Below, one piece after another: positions 32,249 to 45,617 of a stretch of DNA of 64,000 nt; the first letter of the stretch is position 1; the number at the start of each line of letters is the position of its first letter. This DNA comes from Agroathelia rolfsii. Lineage: Eukaryota > Basidiomycota > Agaricomycetes > Amylocorticiales > Amylocorticiaceae. Location of the stretch: positions 5,022,001 to 5,086,000 of the forward strand of contig JABRWF010000002.1 of the NCBI GenBank assembly GCA_018343915.1, in the 5' to 3' direction. A model generated the notes under the pieces. That model was not told the origin of the DNA, did no database searches, and was given only the letters and a program-made list of their open reading frames with translations. The position numbers and the translations under genes were made by a program.

Positions 32249-32462
32249 TATCAAGAGTACACCTGTTTCTTGCTACCAAAACTCAACTAGTGCCTATGTA
32301 AACCTCTCTAAAGTATGAGGTAGCCTGTAATGGCTTTTTTACAACTCCCAAGGCCTGGGATGTGCAGGTATACACACCTTATGCCCTGTTTTAACTATTA
32401 CTCACTTCAGAATGTTCTAGTCACCAAGCTTTACTCTAAGTTCTCTAAACTTTCAAGTGAGG
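32249..32462 (-). repeat. Alpha 5' LTR, first piece
   Basis: The LTR is split into 32249-32462, 33363-33500 and 45618-46217 by a B LTR and by element beta. The pieces sum to 952 bp, equal to the 951-bp 3' LTR. Confidence 0.87.
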
Positions 32463-33357
32463 TGTCACAGGTCTATAACTATAAAATGTATCTATGACTA
32501 TGACTATGACTTGATATAAAGGAAGTGGTACAATGGATACTTAGGAGCATGAATAATACTATCCCTGACTTAGGGATACAATGGCTATAGTAACTATGGT
32601 CTTAGAACAATGGAATATAATGGGAGGAGTTTAAATAGTAAGGGGTTAACACCCAATACTACTTAGGCTTGTGAGGACAATAGAAATACTTAGCAAATAT
32701 TATTTGAGGCTAGCAAGGACTTGGAGGAGGCTTTAGAAAGTGAGAAAACAATGATAGAATTGACAAAAGAGGTCTGTAAGATGGGGAACATCTCTTAGAC
32801 CTTAGTAACTTAAATACATAATTGTATACTATTGTTCTCCTACTTTGGTATGCTTTTTTAGTTACTAATCCTTACCAAATGATCCAATATCATTCCTAGG
32901 TTCTTCCTTGATTGTTTCAATGATTATCATGATGTATTGTAGTTCCTGTGTAACTGTGATAGTGCCTGAAGATGGGGAATGCAAAGTTACGCTCTTTTGT
33001 GTGACGTGACGCATGACATGTCACAACCAGTACAATAGTGAAAAGGAGCGGAAATAATAATATACCTGTTTCTAAGCCTTGGGCTTAGAATTGAGCTTTG
33101 ACCAAATGATAAACTATGGTTTACTGTGATATACTATGACTTATAGATAATATACTGTGGATATATTATGTATAATAGCCTTTACAGCATGATTTGTAGC
33201 TTGATAATAATATTAATAAATACTTGAGTGATTTCATGGTTATCTTGAGTGTATGCTGAATAAACCTGGGTATATGCTTGGTAAACCTGAATATATGCTT
33301 GGTAGACATGATTAAATGCTATAGTGTCTATGGCATGGTATAACTATGGTTGTAACA
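32463..33357 (+). mobile_element. B-family solo LTR in alpha 5' LTR
   Basis: 895 bp, TGTCACAGG...GTTGTAACA, target tgagg (32458-32462) / taagg (33358-33362). Both can derive from cgagg by C-to-T and G-to-A. No coding sequence. Confidence 0.88.
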
Positions 33358-33500
33358 TAAGGTCTACTATTACAACACCAAAGATCTTGTGTGTACTAAT
33401 AGGGGTGTAGGGTATCTTAACTACAATAAGCTTAGAGTAGAGTCTTTACTTGCTTAAGTGCACTGAGCACTATATAGGTTGTGTTGTTACAGATGCAAAT

Positions 33501-34454
33501 TGTTACAAGTCGATCTATGTACTATAAATTTATTTAGAATTTCTCATTATTTTGCTGAATTTTTCCTGATTTTTCTTGATTTTTTGGTATATAATATGTA
33601 TATTACATAAGCAGACATTATATAAACACTCTAATGACTAAGCAAGTCATATGACCAGTCATCATGTAACTGGCTATCATGTGACTACTAGTCATGTAAC
33701 ATATTATATAAGTAATGCCTAGAACATAGGTCTAGACTATAATATCACTATAGACTTACAATGGTGCAATATCACATTATACTTAGCATTACTGTGCACA
33801 GACCATGTATTAGGTATACAAACCAGGTAGAATTAGTATATAACCCTGTAGTGCCTCTACCTAAAAACACTAGATTTGTTTTCTTTATCTTTAGGTAAGT
33901 ACAAGTAGTGCTTTGTATTAAGTATAAGCTAACATAATAAAAACTTCATCTTCAGAGCCTATCTCCCCCTTTCTTCCCCCTCCAAATCCTCTCTGCTTTG
34001 TGCTAGGAGGTTACAAGTATGCTCAGTGCTACTTATAGTAAGAGTGTACTTAGTGCTACCCTTGTGTGCATGCATAAGACAGGTCTAGCCCTCTGGATGA
34101 CTATTTGCATCAGCAATAACACAAACCATATTGTGCTTAGTGTACTTACCCTAATAAAAGCTTTACGCCTAGTTAGCCAGGGTTAAGATACCTCAACCCC
34201 TATCTATATATATAAGATAACTTGTGTCTTGACTATAGACCTTGCTTGAAAGTCTTATAGACTTGGAGTAAAGCCTGGTGATAGAAAAGCTTGAGTTTGA
34301 GTAAGAGTAGAGACAGGGCATATAGAAGTGTACACCTCTACATCCTAAGTCCTGGGAAGAGTAAAAAAGGCCTTACTACCTACCCTATACCTTTGAGGGG
34401 TTTCTGTGGACTTTAGTTGAGTTTTAGTGGCAAGAGTCAGGTGTGCTCTTGACA
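33501..34454 (+). repeat. Beta 5' LTR
   Basis: 954 bp family-A LTR. TATATAA near 33839, start region AGATTTGTTTT near 33874, and intron donor GTAAGT are still recognisable. The PBS AGAACAAATCT follows at 34457-34467. Confidence 0.88.
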
Positions 34455-34869
34455 TTAGAACAAATCTCTCCCTTTTTCTACACTAGTACATTGTACTAGA
34501 GGTAGTGTAGTAAGCCACATTACTTTGAGCAAAAGAAACAATTACTATAGAAATTTAGTAGACTACCATGGCTATTTTTACCTACAAAAGTAGTAGTCTC
34601 CATCTTTATTTTCTATTATCTTTGGGAGTATTCTTGGCCAGCTTGCAAGTGGTATTAGTATCCATGGTTGCATTGGTTCTTTTGAGCTATTAAAGGGAAC
34701 TTCACCCAAGTGGATAGACAAAAAAGACTCCAGTTGCTACAAGTAGCCCAAAGATAATTAGACTATTGGTAGAATTAGGCCTAGCTCAAAGGACAACAAC
34801 AAAAAACTTTTATTACTTGTATAAATCACTTTGGAAGTCTCCAGTGTTAACTATTGAGCTTGCCCACTA
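34455..34869 (+). other. Beta leader
   Basis: Non-coding leader matching 5780-6190, with the PBS at its start. Confidence 0.75.
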
Positions 34870-35373
34870 TTTCACACCAAGACTACCAACCTAGCTAAAC
34901 GCCCTCAAGAAGTGAGGAAGACACATCTTCAGGGGAATACAAATCCTCTAACAAAGAAGTCCCTTCCTTTCTACTACCCTTCCTATTCTCCCAAATCTCC
35001 AATCTTTCCACTCCTTTTACTCCTTGAGTGTGATCTCCAATGGCCAAATAAATAGTCACCAATCAGGAGCTGATGCAACAACTCATTGCCAATCAATCTA
35101 CTATGATGCAGTGGATTGCAAACCAATAGAGCTTGTCTATAAACAAGCCTAAGGAAATTAGGCACCCACCACCTACCTTTAATGGACAATGGGTTAACTT
35201 CCACCCATTTATTCAGAAGTTCTAGGCATACCTAGAATTAAACCCAAGGGTTTATATGTCTGAAGAAGAGAAGGTTAAATATCTCTTGGGGTTAATGGTG
35301 GATGGAGCAATAGCATAGTCCAGCCTATGGTATGATGAAATTAAAAAGGCTGGAAGAAGAGAAAGAGTCAAAG

Positions 35374-37230
35374 TGTCAAGAGCACACCTGACTCTTGTCA
35401 CCAAAACTCAACTAATGCCTACAAAAACCCCTCTAAGATACAGGGTAACTAGTAATGGTTATTTTACTTCTCCTAAGGCTTAGAATGCAAGGGTGTACAC
35501 TTCCCTGTGTACTATCCTTATTGTTACTTACACCAGAGCTTGTCAATCCCTAGGCTTTACTCCAAGTCTACTAGACTTTCAAGCAAAGGCTATTATTGAG
35601 ACACCAGTATTCTTGTGTATACAAGTAGGTGTTAGGGTATCTTAACCTTGACAAGTTCAGAGCAGAGCCTTTACTTGCTTGAGTGCACTGAGCACTATGT
35701 TTGTTGTGTTATTGCAAATACAAATGGTCACCACTAGGGCTGGACCTGTCTATTGAAAGATATGCATATTTCAATACATCCAATCTTTCTAAATATTCCA
35801 ATGAACACTTCAATAAATCATTTTATATCTCATCTATCACTGTTATTTATTTCAAGAATTTACAACCATTAGTTGTGGAGATATAAAGCAATTATTCATT
35901 CACTTTATTCTGAATATTTCCGAAATATATTCATATTTCAATATTTATTTCTTAAAATCATTTAAATATTCATTTTAAAATATCTTTTGTTTAAACAATT
36001 CACTTTACTTACTAATACACAATTGTGATTATAAATCAGCTTATAAATCACACAAATAAATTAGTAATCACCTTCAAAGATATTAGTAATATTTGAGATA
36101 TATTACTAATATCACTTTCCTATTCATTCAAATATTCAATTTGCTTACAAATACTATACTTAGCTTACAAATCGGATTTGTCAGCATAAACCTTACGCTC
36201 TTTGCTTACCAAGCAGATTCCTTAAGCAAAGACATTGCTTACAAATCCTTCAGAAATTAGAATATTTTGTAGTATATAAACCCTAGCTAAATCAACTGTA
36301 AAATATAAGTTATTTCACTCAAAAATAGTGAGTTAAATAGTCTACAAGACTAGCTCCTAGGGTACTAACTTCACCCTAGACTTACCAAGTCTACAAGACA
36401 AGATTAGAAGCCATTTCCTCAAGGAAATAAAGTAGGTAGTCTCAAAGGGACACTGGCTATATCTTATCTTCTATATAGAATAGTTACTAACCGCTTCCCA
36501 CCTAGGAAACTTTGCCTATATCTTAGGAACAATCTAAAGCCTGCACTTTTCACACAAGTAAGTGTTTGCTTCATAACAGGTAACTTGTGAGCTAGCATAT
36601 AGCCACACTATACAACCCAAGAACTACCATAGTTCAATACTGTCTTATATATGTATATAGAGATTTGCACTAAGCTAGTCTCTTCTATAACCAGTACAGA
36701 GCACACTTATAACCTCCTAGCACAAAGCAGAGAGGATTTAGGATGGGAGAGAGAGAGAGAGAGAGAGATAGGGACTCTAAAGACAAAGTTTTATTATGTT
36801 AGTTAACTATTTAATATAAAGCACTACTATGCTTACCTGAAGACAAAAAGAATAAATCTGGGGTCTTTAGGTAGAAACACTACAGGGTTATATACTAATT
36901 CTACCTGGTCTGTGCACTTGGTACATGGTCTGTGCATGGTAATGCTAAGTATGATGTGATATTATACTACAATGAATCTATAATGACATCATAGTCTAGA
37001 CCTATGCTCTAGGCCTTGCTTATATAATATATTACATGACTAGTAGTCACATGATGGCCAGTTATATGATGACTAGTCACATAACTTGCTTAGTCATCAG
37101 GGTACTTATACAATGTCTGCTTATATAATATACATATTATATACCAAAAAATTGAGAAAAATCAGGAAAAATTTGGAAAAATAATAAGAATTTCTAAATA
37201 AATTTATAGTACATTGATTGACTCATAACA
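35374..37230 (-). mobile_element. A-family solo LTR in beta gag, split by a C LTR
   Basis: TGTCAAGAGC...CTCATAACA, target caaag (35369-35373) / aaaag (37231-37235; four of five match). 963 bp after removing the C LTR. It has a (GA)n run near 36750-36768. Confidence 0.85.
35751..36639 (+). mobile_element. C-family solo LTR
   Basis: 889 bp, TATTGAAAG...GTTCAATA, perfect target ctgtc on both sides (35746-35750, 36640-36644). Confidence 0.93.
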
Positions 37231-38004
37231 AAAAGGACCAGTAATTTTTTCAGAGGTGCTTAAAAGCTTTGAAACCCTATTTGGAGCCTTTGATGAAAAA
37301 GTTGCCACAAGAGATTAACTGCACAACCTGAGACAAGGAACAACCTCTACAAGGAATTTTGAGATGGCATTTATGTTACTAGGTTGTAGGATGGGGTTAT
37401 CAGATGATGACCTCAGAGAAAAATACTTGGAGAGAATGAACATCAAGCTCAGACATATCATTAAAGGTTGGGATAGAGACACCTCCACTCTTCAGTTGTT
37501 AATGAATACAGCACACAATGCAGAAGTCAACTTAATGAAAGAAGAAATATTGTCTAGTAGGAGGTACTGGTATAACAACAACCTACAACTTGACCTCCAA
37601 CAAAGTGATCCAGATGCAATGGACATTTCTGCCACTATCTTGGGAGAAAAACCCAAGCTATTAAAAAACCCATTTTTGAGTACAGATCCTACTCAACAGA
37701 CCTCCTTGTTGCAAGTGGCTACAATACAAAATAATCCGCCTCCTACATCTACAAACCCTTTCCAATGAAAGGATATTGTACACTATAATTGTCAGAAGAA
37801 AGGACATATAGCCTGGGATTGTAGAAGTCCTACAGCTAGTAAGGACAGCTCTAAAAATCCCTTTCAAAAGGTGGCGGCCACTTCAATGCCCACACCAACA
37901 CCCCCAATCAACAACCAAGATGCAATAGTCATGATGCAAATGGATATGTTTAATATGATCCAAGAGCAAGGCCAGATGATTGCTGCCTTAAAGGACAAAT
38001 TGGG

Positions 38005-41000
38005 TTTTTAGAATGGTCAGAGTATGAGGCAAATGCTTCTGACCACTATATACAAAATAGAATCTCTTCTTTCTCTGTTTCTTCTTCACTTTCAATTTCC
38101 TCTTCTGCTATACAAGGTATGAATGGACAACACCTAAAAATTCCTCTTATGTTCCATGGACATTTTTCCACTATTTCTATCTCTGCAATAATTGATTCAG
38201 GAGCTTCCTCCACTTTTATTAATAAAAAATTTATAGACAAAAACAATATAAAAACATTAAAATTACAAAAACTAATTCCTCTGTACAATATTGACAATTC
38301 ACTAAATGCAATTGGATTCATCTCAGAATATGCTATACTTTTAACCCAGATAGGTACAGAATGTCAAAGGCTAGTTTTCTTAGTAGTAGATATTGGTACA
38401 GAGGATGTAATCCTAGGTATTGATTGGTTATAACTAGAAAATCCTCTTATTAACTGGAAAAAGGACATGTTACTCTAATGGACAATTTGTTAAAAGATGA
38501 GGAGTACAAAAAAATAAATAAAATCATAAAAGATGAGGACTCTCCTCCACTATTGGCAGCAACCTTAGGTTTACTGCCTCAATACCAGAAACATGCCAAA
38601 GTCTTTTCTGAAGCAGAATCCCAATGATTCCCTACTAGCAAACTCTATAACTATAAAATAGAGTTAGTAGAAGGAGCTGAAATGAAGAGGGCTAAGGTAT
38701 ATCTATTATCAATCCCAGAGTTGAAAGAATTAGATGTATATTTGGAGGAAAAATTGGCCAAAGGATACATAAGAAAATTGCAAAGCCCTTATGCATCTTT
38801 ATTTTTCTTTATCCCAAAAAAGAATGGGAAACTTAGGCCTATAGTAGATTATTGTTGACTTAATAATATTACAATAAAGAACTCCTACCTGCTTCCTTTA
38901 ATCTCCTCTATTGTGGATGGACTTTCTCAGGCAAAAGTGTTCACTAAATTGGACTTACAATAGGGATATAATAATGTCTTAATTAAAAATAGACACCAAG
39001 AACAAGCAGCCTTTATAACCCCTTGAGGACTGTTTGAACCCCTTGTAATGATCTTTGGTTTATGCAATGCCCTAGCCACCTTCCAAGCTATGATAGACAA
39101 AATATTCACAGACCTAATTGCACAAGGATTAGTGTATGTCTATATTAATGACATTATAGTTGCCATAGCTAGTTCAGAAGAACACCAGTGTCTAGTGCAT
39201 GAAGTACTCAAGAGATTAGCAGAAAACAATCTTTTTGCTAATTTAGAAAAATGCCTATTTGAAGTCTCTAAGGTGGAATTCCTAGGGGTGATAATTGGCT
39301 ACAATTGTGTATAAATAACCAATAAAAAAGTCCAAGCCATTCTTGACTGGCCAACCCCTACAACAGTTAAGGATATTCAAAAGTTCAGAGGTCTGGCCAA
39401 CTATTACTGAAGGTTTATCAAAGGGTTCAGCAAGATAACTAAACCCCTGGATAGGTTAACTGGCAAAGGCACTTGGAAATGGGAAAAAGAGGAACAAGAA
39501 TAATTTAACTATCTCAAGAAGGCTTTTACTACTGCCCCAGTATTAGCTATCTACAATCACTAGCAAGAAAGTTGGATTGAAACTGATGCCTCAGGATATG
39601 CAACAGGAGGAGTATTCTCCTAGTTGCAGGATGATGGTGAATAGTACCCTATTGCCTTCCATTCCAAATCCATGGATGACATACAAAGAAATTACAACAT
39701 CTAGGATAAGGAAATACTTGCAATTATTTGAGCACTGGAAGAATGGTGCCACTACATTATTGGGTTACCTAAACTGGTGGAGATCTGGTCAGATCACAAA
39801 AACTTGGAATATTGGGCAACAAGTCAATACCTGAGCTGTCAATAAGCACATTGGTATCAGATCCTATAAGAATATAATTTTGTATTATATTATAAAAAAG
39901 GATCAACCAATGGACAAGCTAAAGCCCTATCTAGAAGACTGGATTTCTATACCAAAGACTCCCAGGATAACCTCAATGTCACCGTACTCCAGCCCTCCTA
40001 CTTCAAGATAATGGCTGCAAAGAGAGGATATATACTAGTTGAAGGTGAAAAGGAGATCTTGGCAGAAATTAGGAAGGAGAGCACTGAGTTGCTGGAATCC
40101 CTTAATTAAATTGTCAAGATTGGCCCACAATGGATTACACTAGGATTGCAGGATTGGGAAACAGAGGATAGATTGGTTTTATATAGAGAAAAGGTCTTTA
40201 TACCCCTGAAAAAGGAACTCAAAGAAAAGATTTTGGCTAAATACCATGATTCAGCCCTTGCTAGTCATCCTGGCTATACAAAGACCTTAGAACTTATTAG
40301 CAGAAGCTACTATTGGATTAACATAACAAAAGAAATAAACCAGTATATAGACTCTTGCTTACTCTGTTAGGCAAATAAACCAAGCTGACAAGCATTACCT
40401 GGACTCCTTCAACCCCTATCTGTACCTAGAAAACCATGGGAATACATTACCTCAGATTTGATAGTCAAACTACCTAAGTCACAAGGGTTTGATTCAATTC
40501 TAGTAGTAGTAGATAGGCTTACAAAATTGGCGCATTTCATACTAACCAACAAAAATATATCAGCCAAGGATATAGCCAATTTCTATATCAAAAATATATT
40601 TAAATTATATAGTGCCCCATCAACATGGATATTGGACTAAGAACCTCAGTTTGCTAGTTAAGTGATAAAAGATATACATGTTAGTCTATACATCAAGACA
40701 GCCTTGTCCACCGCATATTATCCATAAAGTGATGGACAGACTAAGTATGTTAATTAAGAAGTAGAGCAATATTTAAGAATCTTTTGCAATCATAGACAAA
40801 CAAATTAGGTGGAATTGTTACCTTATGTGAAATTTATACATAACAATAGGAAAAATGAAAGCACACGCACTAGTACTTTTGAACTAACCTATAGCTATAT
40901 TCTAAATTGGGAAGCAAGGAACATTCCAAATCCAACTCCAGGAGCTTTTAACTGGATTGAAAATGCTAAGGAAGCACAAAAAGAGGCACAAGCAGCATTA

Positions 41001-41573
41001 GGTTTAGCAAAAGAACAAATGGAACAATCATACAACAAAGGAAAAAAGATGTTTCCAGATTTAGAAGAAGAATAAGAAGTTTGGCTAAACACACAAAATT
41101 TAAAGCTTGATAGACCATCCAAGAAGTTAAGTCAGAAATAGATTAGCCCCTATAAAGTAGAGAAAAAGCTAAATAACTTGAACTACCAGTTGGATCTTCC
41201 AGCTAATCTCAAAATCCATAATGTGTTCCATGTTCACTTGCTAAAACCACATCATACCTTGGATCATCACTAAAAACCTTTACCTCCAGTAGAAGTGGAA
41301 GGAGAAGAAGAGTATAAAATGGAAGAAGTATTTAATTCAAGGATGCGACAAGGAAAACTAGAATTTCTGGTAACATGGAAAGGATATCCAGAAGAACAAA
41401 AATAGGTCAGAGAATTAGATATGTATATAGATGATACAATCAGAGAATTCTATAAGTCCAATCCTAGTGCTCTAAGAAAGATCAGTGCTACACTATTTAA
41501 TCTTCTTCCATTCCAAAACTGGGATAATATGACAGAATAGCAACCCAAGTCGGATTACCTCTAAGGAGGGGGT
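38005..41573 (+). pseudogene. Beta pol, decayed
   Basis: Same order as in element E: protease IIDSGASSTFINKKF (38119-38433); RT with YIDD changed to YIND (39138); RNase H ETDASGYATGG; integrase LYREKVFIPLKKELKEK and LPKSQGFDSILVVVDRLTKL; tail MEEVFNSRMRQGKLEFLVTW. Dozens of stops, mostly from CAG, CAA, CGA and TGG. At the place of the element E nonsense codon this copy has CAA (NGQAKALSR). Confidence 0.9.
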
Positions 41574-41575
41574 AA

Positions 41576-42238
41576 TGTTATGAGTCAATCTATATACTAT
41601 AAATTTATTTAGAATTTCTCATTATTTTTCCGAAATTTTCCTGATTTTTCTCGATTTTTTGGTATATAATATGTATATTACATAAGCAGACATTATATAA
41701 ATACTCTGATGACTAAGCAAGTCATATGACCAATCATCATGTAACTAGCCATCATATGACTACTAGTCATATAACATATTATATAAGTAATGCCTAGAAC
41801 ATAGGTCTAGACTATAATATCACCATAGACTTATAATGGTGCAATATCACATCATACTTAGCACTACTGTGCACAGACCATGTACTAGGTACACAAACCA
41901 GGTAGAATTAGTATATAACCCTATAGTGCCTCTACCTAAAGACCCTAGATTTGTTTTCTTCATCTTTAGGTAAGTATAAGTAGTACTTTGTATTAAGTAT
42001 AAGCTAACATAATAAAAACTTCATCTTTAGAGCCTATCTCCCTCTTCCTTCCCCCTCCAAATCCTCTCTGCTTTATACTAGGAGGTTACAAGTGTGCTCA
42101 GTACTATTTATAGTAAGGGTATACTTAGTACTACCCTTGTGTGTATATATAAGACAGGTCTAGCCCTCTAGGTGACCATTTGTATCAGTAATAACACAAA
42201 CTACATTATGCTTAGTGCACTTACCCCAACAAAAGCTT
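41576..42238 (+). repeat. Beta 3' LTR, first piece (second piece 45322-45612)
   Basis: It starts TGTTATGAG after AAGGAGGGGGTAA and is interrupted by a C LTR at target agctt (42234-42238, 45317-45321). The two pieces add up to 954 bp. Confidence 0.9.
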
Positions 42239-42595
42239 TATTAAACTATAGTAGTTCTAGGATTGTATAGTGTAGCTATATACTAGCTTATAAGTTACCT
42301 ATTATGAAGCAAATACTTACTTGTAGAGAAAAATACAGGCTTGGGGTGTTTCCTAAGAATAGGCAAAGTTTCCTAGGTGGGAAGTGGTTAGTAACTGTGC
42401 TATACTGAAGATAAGATATAGCCAGTGTCCCTTTGAGACTACCTACTTTATTTCCTTGAGGAAATGGCTTCTGATCTTGTCTTGTAGACTTTGTAAGTCT
42501 AGGGTGAAGTTAGTATTAATAGAGCTAGTCTTGTAGACTATTTAACTCACTATTTTCAAATGAAATAACTTATATTTTACAGTTGATTTAGCTAG

Positions 42596-43568
42596 TGTTA
42601 CAAGTCAATCTATGTACTATAAATTTATTTAAGATTTCTCATTATTTTTCTGATTTTTCTCCAATTTTTCTCTATTTTTTGGTATATAACATGTATATTA
42701 CATAAGTAGACATTATATAAGTACTCTGATGACTAAGCAAAGTCATGTGATCAGTCATCATGTGACTGGCCATTATGTGACCACTAGTTATATAACTTAT
42801 TATGTAAAGCAGGTCTAGAGCATGGGTCTAGAACATAACACTATCATAGACTCACTATAGTGCAATATTGTATCATACTTAGCACCTCTGTGCATAGACC
42901 ATATACCAGTGCACAGACCATGTACCAGTGCACAGACCAGGTAGAAACAGTATATAACCCTATAGTGCCCCTACCTGAAGACCCTAGATTTGTTCTCTTT
43001 ATCTTTAGGTAAGCACAGTAGTGCTTTGTATCTAATAGTTAGCTAATACAATAAAAAACTTTGTCTTTAGAGCCTATCTCTTCCCCCTCCCCTCTCAAAA
43101 TCCTCTTTACTTTGTGTAAGGAGGTTATAAGCATGCTCTGTGCTGCTTATAGAAGAAATGTGCTTAGTGCTATCTCTATGTGTGTATATAAGAGAGGTCT
43201 AGCCCTAGTGGTGACCATTTGCATCTACAATAATATAACAAATATAGTGCTCAGTATACTTAAGCAAGTAAAGGCTTTGCCCTACACTTGTTAAGGTTAA
43301 AATACCCCAACACCTACTTGTATACACAAGAACACTGGTGTCTCAATAATAGCCTTTGCTTGAAAGTCTAGCAGACTTGGAGTAAAGCTTAGGGATTGAC
43401 AAGCTCTGGTGTGAGTGACAATAAGGACAGTGCATAGGGAAGTGTACACCCTTGCATCCTAAGCCTTAGGAGAAGTAAAATAACCATTACTGGTTACCTT
43501 GTATCTTAGAGGGGTTTTGGTAGGTGTTAGTTGAGTTTTAGTGGCAAGAGTCAGGTGTGCTCTTGACA
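42596..43568 (+). mobile_element. A-family solo LTR
   Basis: 973 bp, TGTTACAAG...CTCTTGACA, perfect target gctag on both sides (42591-42595, 43569-43573). The upstream GTGCACAGACCA box is present in three degenerate copies (about 42890-42945) instead of two. Confidence 0.92.
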
Positions 43569-44082
43569 GCTAGAGTTTATATACTACAAAATATTCTAAT
43601 TTCTGAAGGATTTATAAGCAATGTCTTTGCTTAAGTAATCTACTTGGTAAGCAAAGAGCATATGGTTTATGCTGACAAATCCGCTCTGTAAGTTAAGTAT
43701 AGTATTTGTAAGCAAATTGAATATTTAAATGAATAGGAAAGTGATATTAGTAATATATTTTAAATATTACTAATGTCTTTAAAGGTGATTACTAATTTAT
43801 TTATGTGATTTATGAGCTGATTTATAATTATAATCATGTATTAGTAAGTAAAGTGAATTGTTTGAATAAAAGATATTTAAAATGAATATTTAAATGATTT
43901 TAAGAAATGAATATTGAAATATGAATATATTTTGGAAATATTCAGAATAAAGTAAGTAAATAATTGTTTTATTTCTCCACAACTAATAGTTGTAAATTCT
44001 TGAAATAAATAACAGTGATAGATAAGATATAAACTGATTTATTAAAGTGTTCATTGGAATATTTAGAAAGATTTGATATATT

Positions 44083-45289
44083 TGTCACGACCCCCTCCGC
44101 ACACAAGTGGCTCCCACTCCGACATTTCCAACATGTCCCCACTCACCCCCACCCACTACCATCCAACAACCAAAGACACCTCTCCGGCTCCCAACTTCCG
44201 CTCTCCGCCCTCCGCGATTCAGGCGTCGGAACCAGCAACCCCTTGCTTGGCACCCAATTGGGGTCCCGGAGTCTTTTCCTCTTCTCACGTATCCTGTTTT
44301 CCCATCATTTTCCCCACACGTTCTGGTACCCTTGTTCACATAGATAGTTTCGGCTCATTTGCACCCTGTATTCCGTTTCCCACTCTCCGTCTCACTTCAT
44401 TTCTATTCCTCTTGGTATCCTCCTGTTACTATAGTATTTATACCAACCTAGCATGTACCTAGCTACCTCAGTTCGGAAATCAACTTAGTTCCCCTTCTCC
44501 TGTCTGACTTCTGTCCCGGACCGCAACTAGGCAAGGGCCTGACACATACGTCTTGGCCAAGTCCGGTCACCCCTCTCCTTTCCTATCAACTCTTCCATCT
44601 CTACTCCTGTTCACTCTGTCTGTTAAGTCTCGGACGGACGGAGATAGCAGAAAAGGGAAGGGGCGGAGCGGAACGGAAGCGGAGACGGAGTGAACAGGAG
44701 TAGAGATGGGAGAGTGGATAGGAAAGGAGAGGGGTGACCGGACTTGGCCAAGACGTATGTGTCAGGCCCTTGCCTAGTTGCGGTCCGGGACAGGAGTCAG
44801 ACAGGAGAAGGGGAACTAAGTTGATTTCCGAACTGAGGTAGCTAGGTACATGCTAGGTCGGTATAAATACTATAGTAACAGGAGGATACCAAGAGGAATA
44901 GAAATGAAGTGAGACGGAGAGTGGGAAACGGAATACGGGGCGCGAATGAGCCGAAACTATCTATGTGAACAAGGGTACCAGAACGTGTGGGGAAAATGAT
45001 GAGAAAACAGGATACGTGAGAAGAGGAAAAGACTCCGGGACCCCGGTCGGGCGCCGAGCAAGGGGTCGCTGGTTCCGACGCCCGAATCGCGGAGGGCGGA
45101 GAGCGGAAGTTGGGAGCCGGAGAGGTGTCTTTGGTTGTTGGATGGTAGTGGGCGAGGGTGAGTGGGGACATGTCGGAAATGTCGGAGTGGGAGCCACTTG
45201 TGCGCGGAGGGGGTCGTGACACTGTCTCCACTTCCATTCCGCTCCGCCCCTTCCCTTTTCTGCTATCTCCGTCCGTCCGAGACTTAACA
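44083..45289 (+). mobile_element. Young G-family solo LTR, split by a second G LTR
   Basis: TGTCACGAC...GACTTAACA, perfect target atatt on both sides (44078-44082, 45290-45294); 601 bp without the inner copy. In sense orientation TATTTATA at 44435 lies 35 nt before AGTTCGGAAAT (44470-44480), the sequence complementary to the K PBS. Confidence 0.93.
44621..45221 (-). mobile_element. Young G-family solo LTR nested head-to-head in another G LTR
   Basis: 601 bp, TGTTAAGTC...GTCGTGACA, perfect target ctgtc on both sides (44616-44620, 45222-45226). It is the innermost insertion on this side (sixth nesting level) and lies opposite to its host G copy, making a near-perfect inverted repeat of about 540 bp. 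Confidence 0.93.
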
Positions 45290-45617
45290 ATATTGAAATA
45301 TACATATCTTTCAATAAGCTTTATACCTAGTTGGCCAGGGTTAAGATACCTCAACCCCTATCTGCATACACAAGATAACTTGTGTCTTAACTATAGGCCT
45401 TGCTTGAAAGTCTTGTAGACTTGGAGTAAAGCCTGGTGATAGAAAAGCTTGAGTTTAAGTGAAAGTAGAGACAGGACACAGAGAAGTATACACCCCCACA
45501 TCCTAAGTCCTAGGAAGAGTAAAAAAGGCCTTACTGCCTACCCTATACCTTTGAGGGGTTTCTGTGGACTTTGGTTGAGTTTTGGTGGTAAGAGTCAGGT
45601 GTGCTCTTGATATAAAT

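Larger units (their letters stand above)
34870..38011 (+). pseudogene. Beta gag, decayed and split
   Basis: The N-terminal part is full of stops. After the A solo LTR the core reads MGLSDDDLREKYLERMNIKL, then DPDAMDISATILGEKP (37364-37768). The zinc knuckle (YNCQKKGHIAWDC, first Cys lost) is at about 37775-37822, followed by SPTASKDSSKNPFQKVAATS without the F LTR seen in element E. It ends with GGGTTTT-TAG at about 38005-38012. Confidence 0.87.
42239..45316 (-). mobile_element. C-family LTR in beta 3' LTR, split twice
   Basis: TATTAAAC...TTTCAATA, perfect target agctt. Removing the A solo LTR (42596-43568) and the G pair (44083-45289) with their duplications leaves 888 bp, the family length. 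Confidence 0.92.
33501..45612 (+). mobile_element. Element beta: plus-strand family-A element inserted in alpha 5' LTR
   Basis: The ends are TGTTACAAG (33501) and CTTGATA (45612), target caaat (33496-33500) / taaat (45613-45617). LTRs are 954 bp (33501-34454) and 954 bp (41576-42238 plus 45322-45612). The internal region is 5259 nt once the A LTR at 35374-37230 is removed. The gene order is that of element E and all frames are broken. Confidence 0.93.
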
